Below, one piece after another: positions 17,029 to 26,530 of a stretch of 64,000 nt of DNA; positions within the stretch are counted from its first letter, which is position 1, and every line of letters starts with the position of its first letter. The DNA comes from Ignavibacteriales bacterium (lineage in GTDB: Bacteria > Bacteroidota > Ignavibacteria > UBA10030), in NCBI GenBank assembly GCA_026390575.1, contig JAPLFR010000002.1, positions 1 to 64,000 on the forward strand, read 5' to 3'. The notes beneath the pieces were generated by a model. That model saw only the letters and a list, made by a program, of their open reading frames with translations. It was not told the DNA's origin and searched no databases. Position numbers and translations under genes: made by a program.

Positions 17029-17504
17029 TACGCCTTCTCAATCAGAAACAAAACTTGATTATATTCGACTGGTTTGCCGTTCTCTGCAACGATATTCACT
17101 ACAGTGCCGTTGCAATCTGATTCTATTTCATTCATTAATTTCATCGCTTCAACAATGCACATAACCGAACCGACCTGTACTGTCTGCCCTACTTCGACAT
17201 ATGGTTCTGCATCGGGAGATGGGGCACGATAAAAAGTACCAACAATGGGTGAACGAACCTCATGATATTTTGATTCCGACGGAACACCGTGTGATGCAGG
17301 ATTGACCGATTCTGCGGGCTGGAGAATATGTGATGGTGTGGCTTGCGGTACTGCCATTTGTGCAGAATTTGCAGTCTGTACGAAAACCCCAGAGTTGCGA
17401 TTACGCGCAACTTTGATTTTCGTCCCTTCTTCTTCAAGCTCTAACTCGTCGATCGAACTGTTTTCGACCAGTTTGATAATTTTTTTTATATAAGAAAGGT
17501 TCAT
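17028..17504 (-). CDS. accB: Acetyl-CoA carboxylase, biotin carboxyl carrier protein
   Basis: The ATG at 17504 is chosen over the in-frame codon at 17531 because GGAG lies five bases upstream and [16 protein letters not shown] is the usual N-terminus. This gives 158 residues. After an N-terminal helix there is a flexible Ala/Pro/Ser linker (about 45-80), then the biotinyl domain with the modified lysine in [13 protein letters not shown]. It carries carboxybiotin from AccC to the AccAD transferase. It lies in an efp-accB-accC order, common in bacteria. Confidence 0.96.
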   Translation of the reverse strand: MNLSYIKKIIKLVENSSIDELELEEEGTKIKVARNRNSGVFVQTANSAQMAVPQATPSHILQPAESVNPASHGVPSESKYHEVRSPIVGTFYRAPSPDAEPYVEVGQTVQVGSVMCIVEAMKLMNEIESDCNGTVVNIVAENGKPVEYNQVLFLIEKA

Positions 17505-17566
17505 CAGATCTCCGTTATAAAGAAATCTCAATAAAGCAAGCTTCTTCTTTTGGAAGGTGAGTTCAC

Positions 17567-18130
17567 TTAACTATTCACGCGTTCTAAATATTTACCTGTT
17601 CTTGTATCCACCCGAATAACATCGCCCTCGTTGATAAAGAGCGGTACATTGATACTCGCGCCGGTTTCTACAGTGGCCGGTTTTAAAGCACCGGTTGCGG
17701 TATTACCTTTAATACCCGGCTCCGTTTCGGTAACTTTTAACTCCACATGCTGCGGGATTTCCGCTCCAACAATATCCAAACCCACCATCTGCAGTTGGAC
17801 TGTTTCGCCTTCCTTTAAAAATTTTGCGCCTTCGCCCAATGCCTTTTCGTCCACTGGCATCTGCTCGTAGCTCTGTTTATCCATAAATTGATAACTGGCG
17901 CCATCGTGGAAGAGATATTGGAATTCTTTCTGCTCAACGCGGATTTCTTCCACCTCTTCGCCAGACCGAAAGCGGGTTTCTGTTACCCGACCACTCCTAA
18001 GATTGCGAAGCTTTGCTTGCACGAAAGCACGAAGATTTCCCGGAGTTCGGTGAATATATTCCTCAATCCTGTGTAATTCTCCATTAAATACTATAACCAT
18101 GCCAATACGAAAATCAGAAGTTGAAGCCAT
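17567..18130 (-). CDS. efp: Translation elongation factor P (Asn at the tip)
   Basis: A 187-residue, three-domain EF-P; domain I contains [12 protein letters not shown] and domain III ends in [18 protein letters not shown] enters the ribosome at stalled polyproline stretches and stimulates peptide bond formation. In many EF-Ps the domain I loop is PGKG.A with a modified Lys (or an Arg in the EarP type). Here it reads P30-G31-N32-L33-R34-A35, so the tip is Asn and no EpmA, EarP or YmfI partner is encoded nearby. The factor may work unmodified or use Arg34; this is inference. AAGG lies six bases before ATG. It is the first gene of the efp-accBC group. Confidence 0.96.
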   Translation of the reverse strand: MASTSDFRIGMVIVFNGELHRIEEYIHRTPGNLRAFVQAKLRNLRSGRVTETRFRSGEEVEEIRVEQKEFQYLFHDGASYQFMDKQSYEQMPVDEKALGEGAKFLKEGETVQLQMVGLDIVGAEIPQHVELKVTETEPGIKGNTATGALKPATVETGASINVPLFINEGDVIRVDTRTGKYLERVNS

Positions 18131-18515
18131 GAGTAACCTTCAAATCCTCTCTATTTTTTACAAAAATGATACTATTTTTTGAATTTTAAGGGAAAAAGAT
18201 ACATAAACTTAGCAGAAAAGTCAAGAAACACGTAAATCTAAATTCGTGATAAGTCCAGATAAACCTTCTTAGCCTATATAGATACTTTTTTATAAAATTT
18301 TATGAACCACTTTTGCATTTTTCTCCTATTTACAACCTTTCCTTCACTTCTATAGTTCTATTTTCGGTTTATTCCTTTTTTTTATCTAACTCCTTTCTAT
18401 TGGCACGTTTGGTGTTTATATTCTTTACAATGTAAGAATATAGAGATCAACAAAATGAACGCAGTGATACTGCCAATCTCTATAAATACATTAGAGCAAA
18501 AGTGAAGAACGACTC
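18131..18515. other. Divergent intergenic region between efp and a kinase gene
   Basis: 385 bp, A+T-rich, with promoters expected in both directions. TGGCACG followed nine bases later by GTG (near 18410) partly recalls a sigma-54 site but lacks the GC of the -12 element. No gene or convincing RNA structure is seen. Confidence 0.5.
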
Positions 18516-19619
18516 ATGACAAAACGAATTTTATGTATTGAAGATGACGCTGGAATGCGGAAGGTGGTCCGACTATTGCTCGAAATGTCTGGATATGAAA
18601 TGGAAGAAGCCACAGATGGAAAAGAGGGAGTGGATTTAGCATTGAGGATTCTGCCAGATCTCATTGTGTGTGATATCCGAATGCCGGGTATGGATGGATT
18701 TGAAACCCTGGAAGAATTGCACCGGCATGAATCGACTGCACACATTCCATTCGTTTTTTTGACAGGTGAAGACCCGCGCACTCATCTTCGAAAAGGGATG
18801 AATCTCGGTGCCAGCGATTTTATCCTCAAGCCGATTGATGCGGATGATTTCATTCATGCAGTGCAAGTGCGTTTGGACGAAGCCGATGAGAGGAAAAACG
18901 AATCGCAGCGCGCAATTGATGAATTGAGTGAAAGTATTACACGGGCACTGCCGCACGAACTGCGGACACCAATGACAGGGATATTAGGCTTAGCCGAACT
19001 TCTAAAATCGCAGGCAGAAGAAATGGCGCCTGAAGAAATTAAGGGCCTTGCACAGTCATTGTTTGATTCGGCTGTGCGGATGAATCAAACGCTGGAAAAA
19101 TTTTGGATCCACACACAATGCCTGTTCCTCCAGAATGATCAAGCGAAGATTTCTGCATCTCGCCAAATGGGTTCTCAAGAAGCACATCAGATCCTTACGC
19201 GTGTTGCAGAAGAGCTTGCGTCTTCTTTTAACCGGTCCACCGACCTCGCCTTGAACCTCTCTCCCATCTCTATTGCAATTTCTGAACAATATTTAAAACA
19301 ATTACTGCAGCAAGTGATGGACAATGCATTTAAATTTTCTACTGTCGGCACGCAAGTGATAATTTCGACTGCTCGCGAAAACGAAATGGGCATAATAACA
19401 ATAAAAGACAATGGACGCGGAATGTCCGAAGAGCAAATCAAGAAGATTCATATGTTCATGCAATTCGATCGGGAACGGCATGAACAGCAAGGTCTGGGAT
19501 TGGGATTGATGATTGCAAAACGTTTGACAGAAATTCACGGCGGCAATATTTTCGTAAACAGCATACAAGGGCAGGGAACGACTATTTCTCTTTCCCTGCC
19601 ACTGCTCCCGATGAAATAG
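18516..19619 (+). CDS. Receiver-histidine kinase protein (soluble)
   Basis: A 367-residue protein with an N-terminal receiver domain (D10-D11, phosphoacceptor D53, T83, K105), a short coiled linker (about 118-140), a HisKA domain with H147 in LPHELRTPMTGILG, and a HATPase_c domain (VMDNAFKFS N box, IKDNGRGMS, GLGLGLMIAKRL). There is no membrane segment. Input-by-receiver kinases of this order receive a phosphate signal and pass it on, so it should act within a phosphorelay. The residue before the His is Pro in place of the usual Ser. The gene is followed after 74 bp by the RNase gene on the same strand. Confidence 0.92.
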   Translation: MTKRILCIEDDAGMRKVVRLLLEMSGYEMEEATDGKEGVDLALRILPDLIVCDIRMPGMDGFETLEELHRHESTAHIPFVFLTGEDPRTHLRKGMNLGASDFILKPIDADDFIHAVQVRLDEADERKNESQRAIDELSESITRALPHELRTPMTGILGLAELLKSQAEEMAPEEIKGLAQSLFDSAVRMNQTLEKFWIHTQCLFLQNDQAKISASRQMGSQEAHQILTRVAEELASSFNRSTDLALNLSPISIAISEQYLKQLLQQVMDNAFKFSTVGTQVIISTARENEMGIITIKDNGRGMSEEQIKKIHMFMQFDRERHEQQGLGLGLMIAKRLTEIHGGNIFVNSIQGQGTTISLSLPLLPMK

Positions 19620-19693
19620 TTGTACTATTGGCGTTGGCGATACCTTGTCATCTGCACTCCGATGATAACCTGCATAGATTGTCCGAGGAAAAG

Positions 19694-20467
19694 ATGCCAG
19701 TTGTTTCTATTCGATGCTATGCTGAGTTGAGCGATTTTCTTCCGCCGAATCAGAGGTTCATGACTTTCCCTCTGTCTCTTCCGTCAAATGCAGTTTTAAA
19801 AGATCTCCTAAACAAAATCGGAATCCCTTCCGACGTCATTGACTTAGCCCTTATCAATAACAAACCAGTCGGCCTAACGTACCACCTGGAGGAAAACGAT
19901 CGGGTCGCCTTTTATCCGGTATTTGAGAATTTCGACATCTCCTCCGTAACAAAAGTACGGGACCATCCTCTCCGTCAGCCGAAGTTTATCCTTGATGTGC
20001 ATCTGGGAAAGCTCGCCCATCACCTACGGATGTTCGGTTTCGACACGCTCTATCAAAACAATTGGACGAAGGAATCCCTCATTACAATTTCAAAAAACGA
20101 AAATCGGATACTCTTAAGCAGAAGCAAGTCGTTATTGGATATCGAATCACTCACCCATGCTTATCTGATAAAGAACATAGATCCACACTTTCAAATTGTT
20201 GAAGTACTTGAGTGGTTTGATCTTTACAATTTGGCATCTCCATTGACTCGTTGTATCAAATGTAATTCAAAGCTTCAGCTTGTAGAGAAAGAAGCGATAC
20301 TTTCACGAATTCCACTCAGGGTAAAGGATTGGTGCAACGAGTATCAGCGGTGCTCATCGTGCGACCGAATATACTGGAAAGGATCACACTATCAACACAT
20401 GAATGCATGTGTGCAGGAAATCTTCTCTGGGCGGTCTCATCCCGATTATCCAAATAAAAATAATTGA
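19694..20467 (+). CDS. Ubiquitin-like / Mut7-C RNase domain protein
   Basis: The start at 19694 is preferred over the in-frame codon 66 bases upstream because GAGG precedes it at good spacing; the product is 257 residues. The N-terminal ~85 residues form a ThiS/MoaD-like beta-grasp domain (Mut7-C ubiquitin type). The C-terminal part starts KFILDVHLGKLAHHLRMFGFDT, the Mut7-C RNase domain of PIN fold, and ends in a zinc ribbon with C-I-K-C and C-S-S-C. The family is predicted to degrade RNA; the target and the role of the ubiquitin-like part are unknown. Confidence 0.88.
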   Translation: MPVVSIRCYAELSDFLPPNQRFMTFPLSLPSNAVLKDLLNKIGIPSDVIDLALINNKPVGLTYHLEENDRVAFYPVFENFDISSVTKVRDHPLRQPKFILDVHLGKLAHHLRMFGFDTLYQNNWTKESLITISKNENRILLSRSKSLLDIESLTHAYLIKNIDPHFQIVEVLEWFDLYNLASPLTRCIKCNSKLQLVEKEAILSRIPLRVKDWCNEYQRCSSCDRIYWKGSHYQHMNACVQEIFSGRSHPDYPNKNN

Positions 20468-20581
20468 GAACTGGAATTAAGGTTCACTGAAATGCAGAAC
20501 AGGAAGATTTCATGTTCCTAAAATATGATCGGAATACCAATCCAATCTACGTTACAATTGACTTTTTCAATACATTCAGGA

Positions 20582-22087
20582 TTAGGGCAGTTCTTCTGAG
20601 GACTTTGAAGAGGAGGAACGCGTTAATACCTTCTGAACAATCGATTTCATCTCACTCATCTCTCTTGCATCAATCACCTTCAGGAGTACCAATGCAGCTC
20701 CAAATGCAATCACCAGTACAAGCTTCACTACTATACTCATAGGATCAAGCGGCTGTAAATGCAGTACACGATATAGTATAAACATGCATGCTGCTGACCC
20801 AGCAATCGTCAACACTTTATTCCATTCGTACTCTACTCGATAGAATCGCTGAGATGCAAAATACATTCCCGTCGCCATGACGATATAACTGAACAACGTT
20901 GAAAGCGCTGCACCAAGAATCCCTATTTTAGGAATGAGAAATAAGTTTGCACCAACATTCAACAATGCACCAGCGCCGGTAATAAACGGAAGATATTTTG
21001 TTTTCTTTTCAAGATACACACCGACGACAAACACAACGTACGCTCCGGTGAAGACATACGCCAGCAGTACCCAGGGAACGATCTCAACTCCTTGCCAGTA
21101 AATCGGCGGAAAGAATTGTTTTCCAAAGAATTTCATCCGGACAATGTCTTCAATGAATAACGAAATAGTAAGGAAAACGGACATAGCACCAAGTACAAAA
21201 TAGGTGAACACTTTTGCAAAGAGCGGTTTTGCGTCGGCATCTTTGGCGTGATTGAGGAAAAAGGGCCGCCAAGCATAATCAAACATTCCGACAATGAGCA
21301 TCATAAAAATGCCAAGTCGGTAATTGAGCTGGTAGATTCCGAGCGTTGCATCGTTGGTCAATGCTTTAACGATTGGACGATCGATCACTTGCATCGCAAT
21401 ACCTGCAAGTCCGGCAGGAATATACGGAAGACCAAATTGAAGAATCTCTTTATATAATCCGACGGGAAATTTGAAAGTTAACCGTCGAAGCACCATGCCA
21501 ATCATTGCAAGAAAGGTGAGTCCGGATGCTAAGAGGTTTGCGAGAAATACTCCTTCAGCATGCATACCGAGACCAAGTATCAATCCGAGATTGAGAAGAA
21601 GATTCGCTGTGATGTTGAAAATTTTTAATGCTGCAAATCGCTTCGCCTTCTGCTCCATTCGCAGAGAAGCGAACGGAATGATCGTCAGCGCATCTAAGCA
21701 AAGAATCCATCCTGCATATTGTATAAAGTAATGTTGTGATGAATCAACACCTAAGAATGACGCCAGCGCAGGTGAATTGAAATGGATTGCCAGCGCAAGT
21801 AAAACTGATGTTGCTAACAGAGAGAGAAACGGAACACTGAAGTTTTGTTTCTTATCGCCAAGTTCCAGAGATGACACAAAGCGCATATATGCCGGCTCCA
21901 TGCCATAACAAAAAATGACGTAAGCAAAAGCAATGTACGCATAGATATTAGAGATGACGCCGTTTTCGGCCGGCAGGAGAACGTTGGCATAAAACGGGAC
22001 AATAAGAAAGTTTAATAATCGCCCGACAACGGTGCTCAAACCGTAGATGGCAGTCTCTTTTCCAAGGCGGAGAATTTTATCCAGCAT
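20582..22087 (-). CDS. Polysaccharide flippase, Wzx-like (MATE/MVF superfamily)
   Basis: A 501-residue polytopic protein with about 12-14 predicted membrane helices. The N-terminal LGKETAIYGLSTVVGRLLNFLIVPFYA matches the first helix of the polysaccharide biosynthesis family. It moves undecaprenyl-linked oligosaccharides across the inner membrane. It is the distal gene of the large polysaccharide region on this strand and is separated from the thioesterase gene by 129 bp. The window has a second flippase (41162-42601), so each may serve a different glycan. Confidence 0.88.
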   Translation of the reverse strand: MLDKILRLGKETAIYGLSTVVGRLLNFLIVPFYANVLLPAENGVISNIYAYIAFAYVIFCYGMEPAYMRFVSSLELGDKKQNFSVPFLSLLATSVLLALAIHFNSPALASFLGVDSSQHYFIQYAGWILCLDALTIIPFASLRMEQKAKRFAALKIFNITANLLLNLGLILGLGMHAEGVFLANLLASGLTFLAMIGMVLRRLTFKFPVGLYKEILQFGLPYIPAGLAGIAMQVIDRPIVKALTNDATLGIYQLNYRLGIFMMLIVGMFDYAWRPFFLNHAKDADAKPLFAKVFTYFVLGAMSVFLTISLFIEDIVRMKFFGKQFFPPIYWQGVEIVPWVLLAYVFTGAYVVFVVGVYLEKKTKYLPFITGAGALLNVGANLFLIPKIGILGAALSTLFSYIVMATGMYFASQRFYRVEYEWNKVLTIAGSAACMFILYRVLHLQPLDPMSIVVKLVLVIAFGAALVLLKVIDAREMSEMKSIVQKVLTRSSSSKSSEELP

Positions 22088-22216
22088 GCATTAGCAGTCA
22101 GTAATCAGTATTCAGTTCTCAATCTTCATCATCATAGCATTGCATCTTGGTACGTTCGACGTACTACGTATTACTTCCGTCGTCAAGTATCTGCAATCGC
22201 ATTCTGTAATCAGGTA

Positions 22217-22654
22217 TCAATCTTGTCCTAAGGAGTTCACAGGTGTCATCAGTGCCTTCTCCATAATTTGCATGAAATATAACGGCGGCCGTGTTGGTTT
22301 CCCTGTGGCGACATCTAAAAAGCTATGAATCGTGTACCCTTCCGCAAGCAGTTCTTCCTCATGATTTCGGAATACTTGATAGTGTATTTTCAGTGTCGCT
22401 TTAGGTAATTCTGGAACGATCGCTTCAATAGAAAGCAGATCGTCATAGCGGGCTGGTTTTCGATATTTTGCAAATGCTTCAATGACGGGGAGAAGAATAC
22501 CACGGGTTTCAAGCTCTGAGTAAGGTAATCCGAGTGAACGGATCAATGCAGCGCGTCCTACTTCAAAATATTCAAAATATTTTCCGTGATAGACAACTTT
22601 CATTTGATCCGTATCCGCATATCGAACACGGATTTCTGTGATGTGCTTTATCAT
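22217..22654 (-). CDS. YbgC/4HBT-family acyl-CoA thioesterase
   Basis: A 145-residue hotdog-fold protein. RVRYADTDQMKVVYHGKYFEYFEVGR carries the conserved Asp (D16) used by 4-hydroxybenzoyl-CoA thioesterase-type enzymes. Its length is typical. It hydrolyses acyl-CoA; the substrate is unknown. It sits about 115 bp downstream of accA, consistent with a fatty acid or lipid role. Confidence 0.9.
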   Translation of the reverse strand: MIKHITEIRVRYADTDQMKVVYHGKYFEYFEVGRAALIRSLGLPYSELETRGILLPVIEAFAKYRKPARYDDLLSIEAIVPELPKATLKIHYQVFRNHEEELLAEGYTIHSFLDVATGKPTRPPLYFMQIMEKALMTPVNSLGQD

Positions 22655-22770
22655 TAACAGATTTAATGATCTGGTGATTTAGTGATTAGTAATTGATAAC
22701 TTTTTTCTACCATCTGTCATCTGCAATCTGCTCTCTGTTATTTACTTTGGACTTTTTACTTGATACTTTT

Positions 22771-23724
22771 TTATTTCTCTTTCCACGCGCCCATCTTCGA
22801 AAACTTTTCGACACGAAGATGAACGAGACGATCCGGTTTTATCTTTTGCAGCGCTTTCAGCTCCTCCAGAAGCGTCTCTTTCAGCGTCTGCGCCATCAGT
22901 TTTGGATTGCGGTGCGCACCGCCTTTTGGTTCTGGAATGATCCGATCAATGATTCCTTGTTCTAATAAATCAGGCGCGGTGAGCTTCAGTGCTTCAGCCG
23001 CTTGTTCTTTATATTCCCAACTCCGCCAGAGGATGCTTGAACAGGATTCCGGTGAAATAACAGAATACCAGGAATTTTCAAACATCAGCACACGATCACC
23101 AACGCCAATGCCGAGCGCGCCCCCTGAAGCTCCTTCACCGATAACAACGATAATAATCGGTACGGGAAGATGCGACATCTCGAACATATTGCGTGCAATC
23201 GCTTCACCCTGACCACGCTCTTCCGCACCTATTCCCGGATATGCTCCCGGTGTATCAAGCAGAGTGATGATAGGTCTGCCAAATTTAGCTGCAAGCTGCA
23301 TCAAACGAAGCGCTTTGCGGTATCCTTCCGGATTAGGCATACCAAAATTTCGGTATATGTTAGAGCGTGTGTCTCTTCCTTTTTGATGTCCGACAATAAG
23401 TACTGTTTCTGTGTCGATCTTGCAAAAACCAGCAACAATCGCTTTATCATCACCAAATCGACGATCGCCATGCAATTCTATAAAGTCTTCCGTCATGAGT
23501 TGGATGTAATCCAACGTATATGGCCGATCCGGATGCCGGGCAAGCTGGACTCTCTGCCACCGTGTCAAATTGCTATAAACGTTCATACGAAGCTGATCCA
23601 CTTTTTGTTCGAGTGTAGCGATTTCGTCGGCAATATCGAGATTGTCTGCGTAATTGCGCATCTCCATAATTTTTTGTTCAAGCTCAAGAATTGGACGTTC
23701 AAAATCCAGTATAACTTTTGCCAT
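22771..23724 (-). CDS. accA: Acetyl-CoA carboxylase carboxyltransferase, alpha subunit
   Basis: A 317-residue protein of the usual AccA length. Diagnostic stretches are the N-terminal [55 protein letters not shown] and [14 protein letters not shown], which build the CoA-binding crotonase-like fold. With AccD (not in the window) it transfers carboxyl from carboxybiotin to acetyl-CoA. GGAG lies nine bases before ATG. It is 24 bp downstream of the GT2 fusion gene on the same strand, though unrelated to it in function. Confidence 0.97.
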   Translation of the reverse strand: MAKVILDFERPILELEQKIMEMRNYADNLDIADEIATLEQKVDQLRMNVYSNLTRWQRVQLARHPDRPYTLDYIQLMTEDFIELHGDRRFGDDKAIVAGFCKIDTETVLIVGHQKGRDTRSNIYRNFGMPNPEGYRKALRLMQLAAKFGRPIITLLDTPGAYPGIGAEERGQGEAIARNMFEMSHLPVPIIIVVIGEGASGGALGIGVGDRVLMFENSWYSVISPESCSSILWRSWEYKEQAAEALKLTAPDLLEQGIIDRIIPEPKGGAHRNPKLMAQTLKETLLEELKALQKIKPDRLVHLRVEKFSKMGAWKEK

Positions 23725-23748
23725 AGGGAAAATCTCCTTGTCACGCTT

Positions 23749-25791
23749 TTATATTCCTTGCGTATTTTTTCGCATCGCACGATATTGCAGCCATGTCTTG
23801 ATAAGAATTTCAAGATCAAGCAGAACGCTCTGGTTCCGCGCATAATAAAGATCGTATTGAGTACGTTCGTCGTCTGATAATGTTCGGTCTTGCTGCAGTT
23901 GCACCAAACCGCTGAGGCCCGGCTTGCCAAGAAAGAGCAAATCTTCAGTCTCCTTTGGTTTTCGCGATTCATTCATGGGTGTACCAACAAGACTCATGGT
24001 TCCATTGAACACACGCGGCAATCCCGCAAGAAATCCGTTTTGTTTCTTTTGCTTCATCGTTGATGATAATCGAAAAATAGGATAAACAGATATCAAGAAC
24101 AATCCGGAAAGTACGATATCGAACATTCGTTTTGTAAACAGATGGGACGGCTTGTCGATATTATATGCAATTTGCACCAATGGCAAATCGTCGAGACTAT
24201 CCACACTTGCCTTCCCAACAATGACTTCCATGGTCGTTGGAACAAGATGAAAGTTCACGACCTGTTCACGGCTCCTGCTGATCACCGAAAGAATTTGTGC
24301 ATAACTGAGTGCCGTCGGTGAAAATATCACGTCGTTGATTTTCTGCTCTTTCACTATCTTTCCAACGTTGTCGATACTGCCAACGACCGGGACGCCATTC
24401 AATATCTTACCGATTTGCTCGTGTGTGGTTCCGACAAATCCTACAATTTCGTATCCCTCACCAATTCTTGCCCGCAATTTTTGTTGCAATCCAACAGCGT
24501 CTTTATCCGTGCCCACGATGAGCGTTCGTTTGCCAAACAGCGTTCCTCTGCCATGTGCAGACGTTTTTCTGACGAGTCGAAATACAAATCGCCATCCCGG
24601 AATAAGAGCCATTGAGAGAATCCCGGAAATAGCGACAATCATTCTGCTGAAGGCATAGTTCTTAAAAAAAGCTGTCAGTGCTGAGATGAAAACATAAGCG
24701 AGAAAAATAGCGCCGAGGGATCGAGAGATGGACATGCGCCGCTGTGTATATACTCCCGCCACGTACAAACAACCGATCACAATGATCGCTGGAATAGTAA
24801 AGACGATTGAATAGGCGTACGCCGGATATCTGAAGAGTTCTCCTCTCCATATGTATTCTGCTATAAGAAGACTTACGGTCATTGCGATAAAATCGAAAAC
24901 AGCGATTTTCAAGGGCTTCAATGCTGACGTGATGAATGCAGCGAATGAAACTACGCCGATGGAGACACGCAAAACAATTTTAAAGAGTCTTGAAGATTGG
25001 AAATGTTTTTCGACGAAAAGATGCATTGCTTTATAAAATGTATGGATCTCATCTAAGCTGCTTCGCCGCGTGCTCTCGCCTTTGTAATGAATAATCTGTG
25101 TGGAGTGGACATAGTATATTCGCCAGCCGGTTTGACGAATGCGGTAGCACCAATCAAGATCCTCGCCATACATGAAATAACTCTCATCCAAACCTCCAAC
25201 GTGCTCGTATGTTTCTTTTCGCACCATCATAAACGAGCCGCTGACAGCATCAACCGGATAAGTTTCTTCCGTTTGTAAATAGGTAAGATTATATTTCCCA
25301 AATAACTTGGTCTTCGGAAAGAGCTTGCTGAGTCCGAATATTTTTGTGAATGCAACCCACGGCGTCGGAAACCCGCGGCGGCACGCCGGTTGAAAACTGC
25401 CGTCAGGATTTAAAATCTTGCATCCGGCAAGTCCGGCTTCCGGATGACTCTGGAGAAACTCAACCATCACACGGATAGTGTCTTCCTGCACAATTGTATC
25501 AGGATTAATGAGGAGCAGGAATTTGCCACGTGCCTTCTTGAGTGCAACATTGTTTGCTTTGGCAAATCCAAGATTGACACTATTGGCAATAAGTCGAATG
25601 TGCGGAAATCGCCGCCGCACCATCTCTGCACTGCCATCATCGGAAGCATTATCGACGACGAAAATCTCTGATCGAAATCCCTTCAATGCTTTCTGAATGG
25701 AACCGAGCGATTGATGCAGAAAATCGCGAACGTTGTAGTTGACAATGATGACTGAAACATCGAGCAATGCTTGTCTACGCGCGCTAGCCAT
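23749..25791 (-). CDS. GT2 glycosyltransferase fused to a degenerate sugar transferase
   Basis: A 680-residue fusion. Residues 1-290 are a GT2 domain (VSVIIVNYNVRDFLHQSL, VVDNASDDGS, NPDT, and a GEDLDWCYR acceptor-site motif). Residues 290-400 hold about five membrane helices. Residues 415-545 form the Rossmann-like middle of polyprenyl-phosphate sugar transferases (GTLFGKRTLIVG). The C-terminus starts like a bacterial sugar transferase (KRMFDIVLSGLFL) and keeps MSLVGTP and PGLSGLVQ. The stretch with KFRSM and the catalytic Asp-Glu pair is absent, so this half is probably inactive and the protein may be a membrane-anchored GT2. A complete transferase is encoded at 27711-29129. Confidence 0.88.
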   Translation of the reverse strand: MASARRQALLDVSVIIVNYNVRDFLHQSLGSIQKALKGFRSEIFVVDNASDDGSAEMVRRRFPHIRLIANSVNLGFAKANNVALKKARGKFLLLINPDTIVQEDTIRVMVEFLQSHPEAGLAGCKILNPDGSFQPACRRGFPTPWVAFTKIFGLSKLFPKTKLFGKYNLTYLQTEETYPVDAVSGSFMMVRKETYEHVGGLDESYFMYGEDLDWCYRIRQTGWRIYYVHSTQIIHYKGESTRRSSLDEIHTFYKAMHLFVEKHFQSSRLFKIVLRVSIGVVSFAAFITSALKPLKIAVFDFIAMTVSLLIAEYIWRGELFRYPAYAYSIVFTIPAIIVIGCLYVAGVYTQRRMSISRSLGAIFLAYVFISALTAFFKNYAFSRMIVAISGILSMALIPGWRFVFRLVRKTSAHGRGTLFGKRTLIVGTDKDAVGLQQKLRARIGEGYEIVGFVGTTHEQIGKILNGVPVVGSIDNVGKIVKEQKINDVIFSPTALSYAQILSVISRSREQVVNFHLVPTTMEVIVGKASVDSLDDLPLVQIAYNIDKPSHLFTKRMFDIVLSGLFLISVYPIFRLSSTMKQKKQNGFLAGLPRVFNGTMSLVGTPMNESRKPKETEDLLFLGKPGLSGLVQLQQDRTLSDDERTQYDLYYARNQSVLLDLEILIKTWLQYRAMRKNTQGI

Positions 25792-25795
25792 ACGC

Positions 25796-26518
25796 TTAGC
25801 GGTTCTCTTTTGAAAACAAAGTTCTGAACTTCAACTTCCACACCATCCATGCCGCTTCATAGACAATATGTTTCGACATTTTTGAGACACCTTCGCGCCT
25901 GTCGGTAAAGACGATAGGCACCTCGCACACGCGGAAACCATGTTTCCATGCGAGATAATTCGTTTCAATTTGGAAGCTGTACCCGTTCGATTTGATGGAG
26001 TCAAGGTCGAAACTTTCCAGCACAGCACGGCGGTAACATTTGAATCCCGCTGTTGCATCTTTCACGGGCAGGCCGGTGATAATCCGCGTGTAAAGATTTG
26101 CAGAATAACTGAGAATCAATCGCCGCAACGGCCAATTCACGACGTTCACGCCATGGATATACCGCGACCCTATGACCAGATCACAGTCCTCGGCTTTTGC
26201 GAGAAGTTTTATTAACATCGCGGGATCATGTGAGAAATCGGCATCCATTTCAAACACAAAATCGAATTCATGCGCTAGTGCATATTTGAATCCCGCCACG
26301 TATGCAGTACCCAATCCTAGTTTGCTTGCGCGTTCAATGAGATGAATACGCACATTCGTCCTCTGCATTTCTTTTACTAACTTCGCTGTCCCATCCGGCG
26401 AGTTATCATCAACAATCAGCACGTTGAATCCTTCATCCTGTGCGAGCACCTCAGGGATGATCTTGGATACATTGTCCGCTTCATTATAGGTTGGGATGAT
26501 AATAAGAGAATGTTTCAT
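25796..26518 (-). CDS. Polyprenol-phosphate mannosyltransferase-like GT2
   Basis: A 240-residue GT-A protein. It shows VDDNSPDGTAKLV, the metal-binding EMDADFSHDP, GSRYIHGV and VKDATAGFKCYRR, as in DPM1/Ppm-type enzymes that transfer a hexose from a nucleotide sugar to a polyprenol phosphate. There is no C-terminal membrane domain, unlike longer GtrB-like relatives. It precedes the GT2 fusion gene by only four bases and follows the aminotransferase by 12 bp, so it is co-transcribed with both. Confidence 0.92.
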   Translation of the reverse strand: MKHSLIIIPTYNEADNVSKIIPEVLAQDEGFNVLIVDDNSPDGTAKLVKEMQRTNVRIHLIERASKLGLGTAYVAGFKYALAHEFDFVFEMDADFSHDPAMLIKLLAKAEDCDLVIGSRYIHGVNVVNWPLRRLILSYSANLYTRIITGLPVKDATAGFKCYRRAVLESFDLDSIKSNGYSFQIETNYLAWKHGFRVCEVPIVFTDRREGVSKMSKHIVYEAAWMVWKLKFRTLFSKENR

Positions 26519-26530
26519 AAAATGACCAGA

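Noticed and set aside
18405-18430. Sigma-54-like TGGCACG motif
   Set aside because: The -12 element lacks the GC at the required position.
22088-22216. Possible small RNA between the flippase and thioesterase genes
   Set aside because: Low-complexity CAGT/CTGCAAT-type words only; no stable fold or promoter pattern seen.
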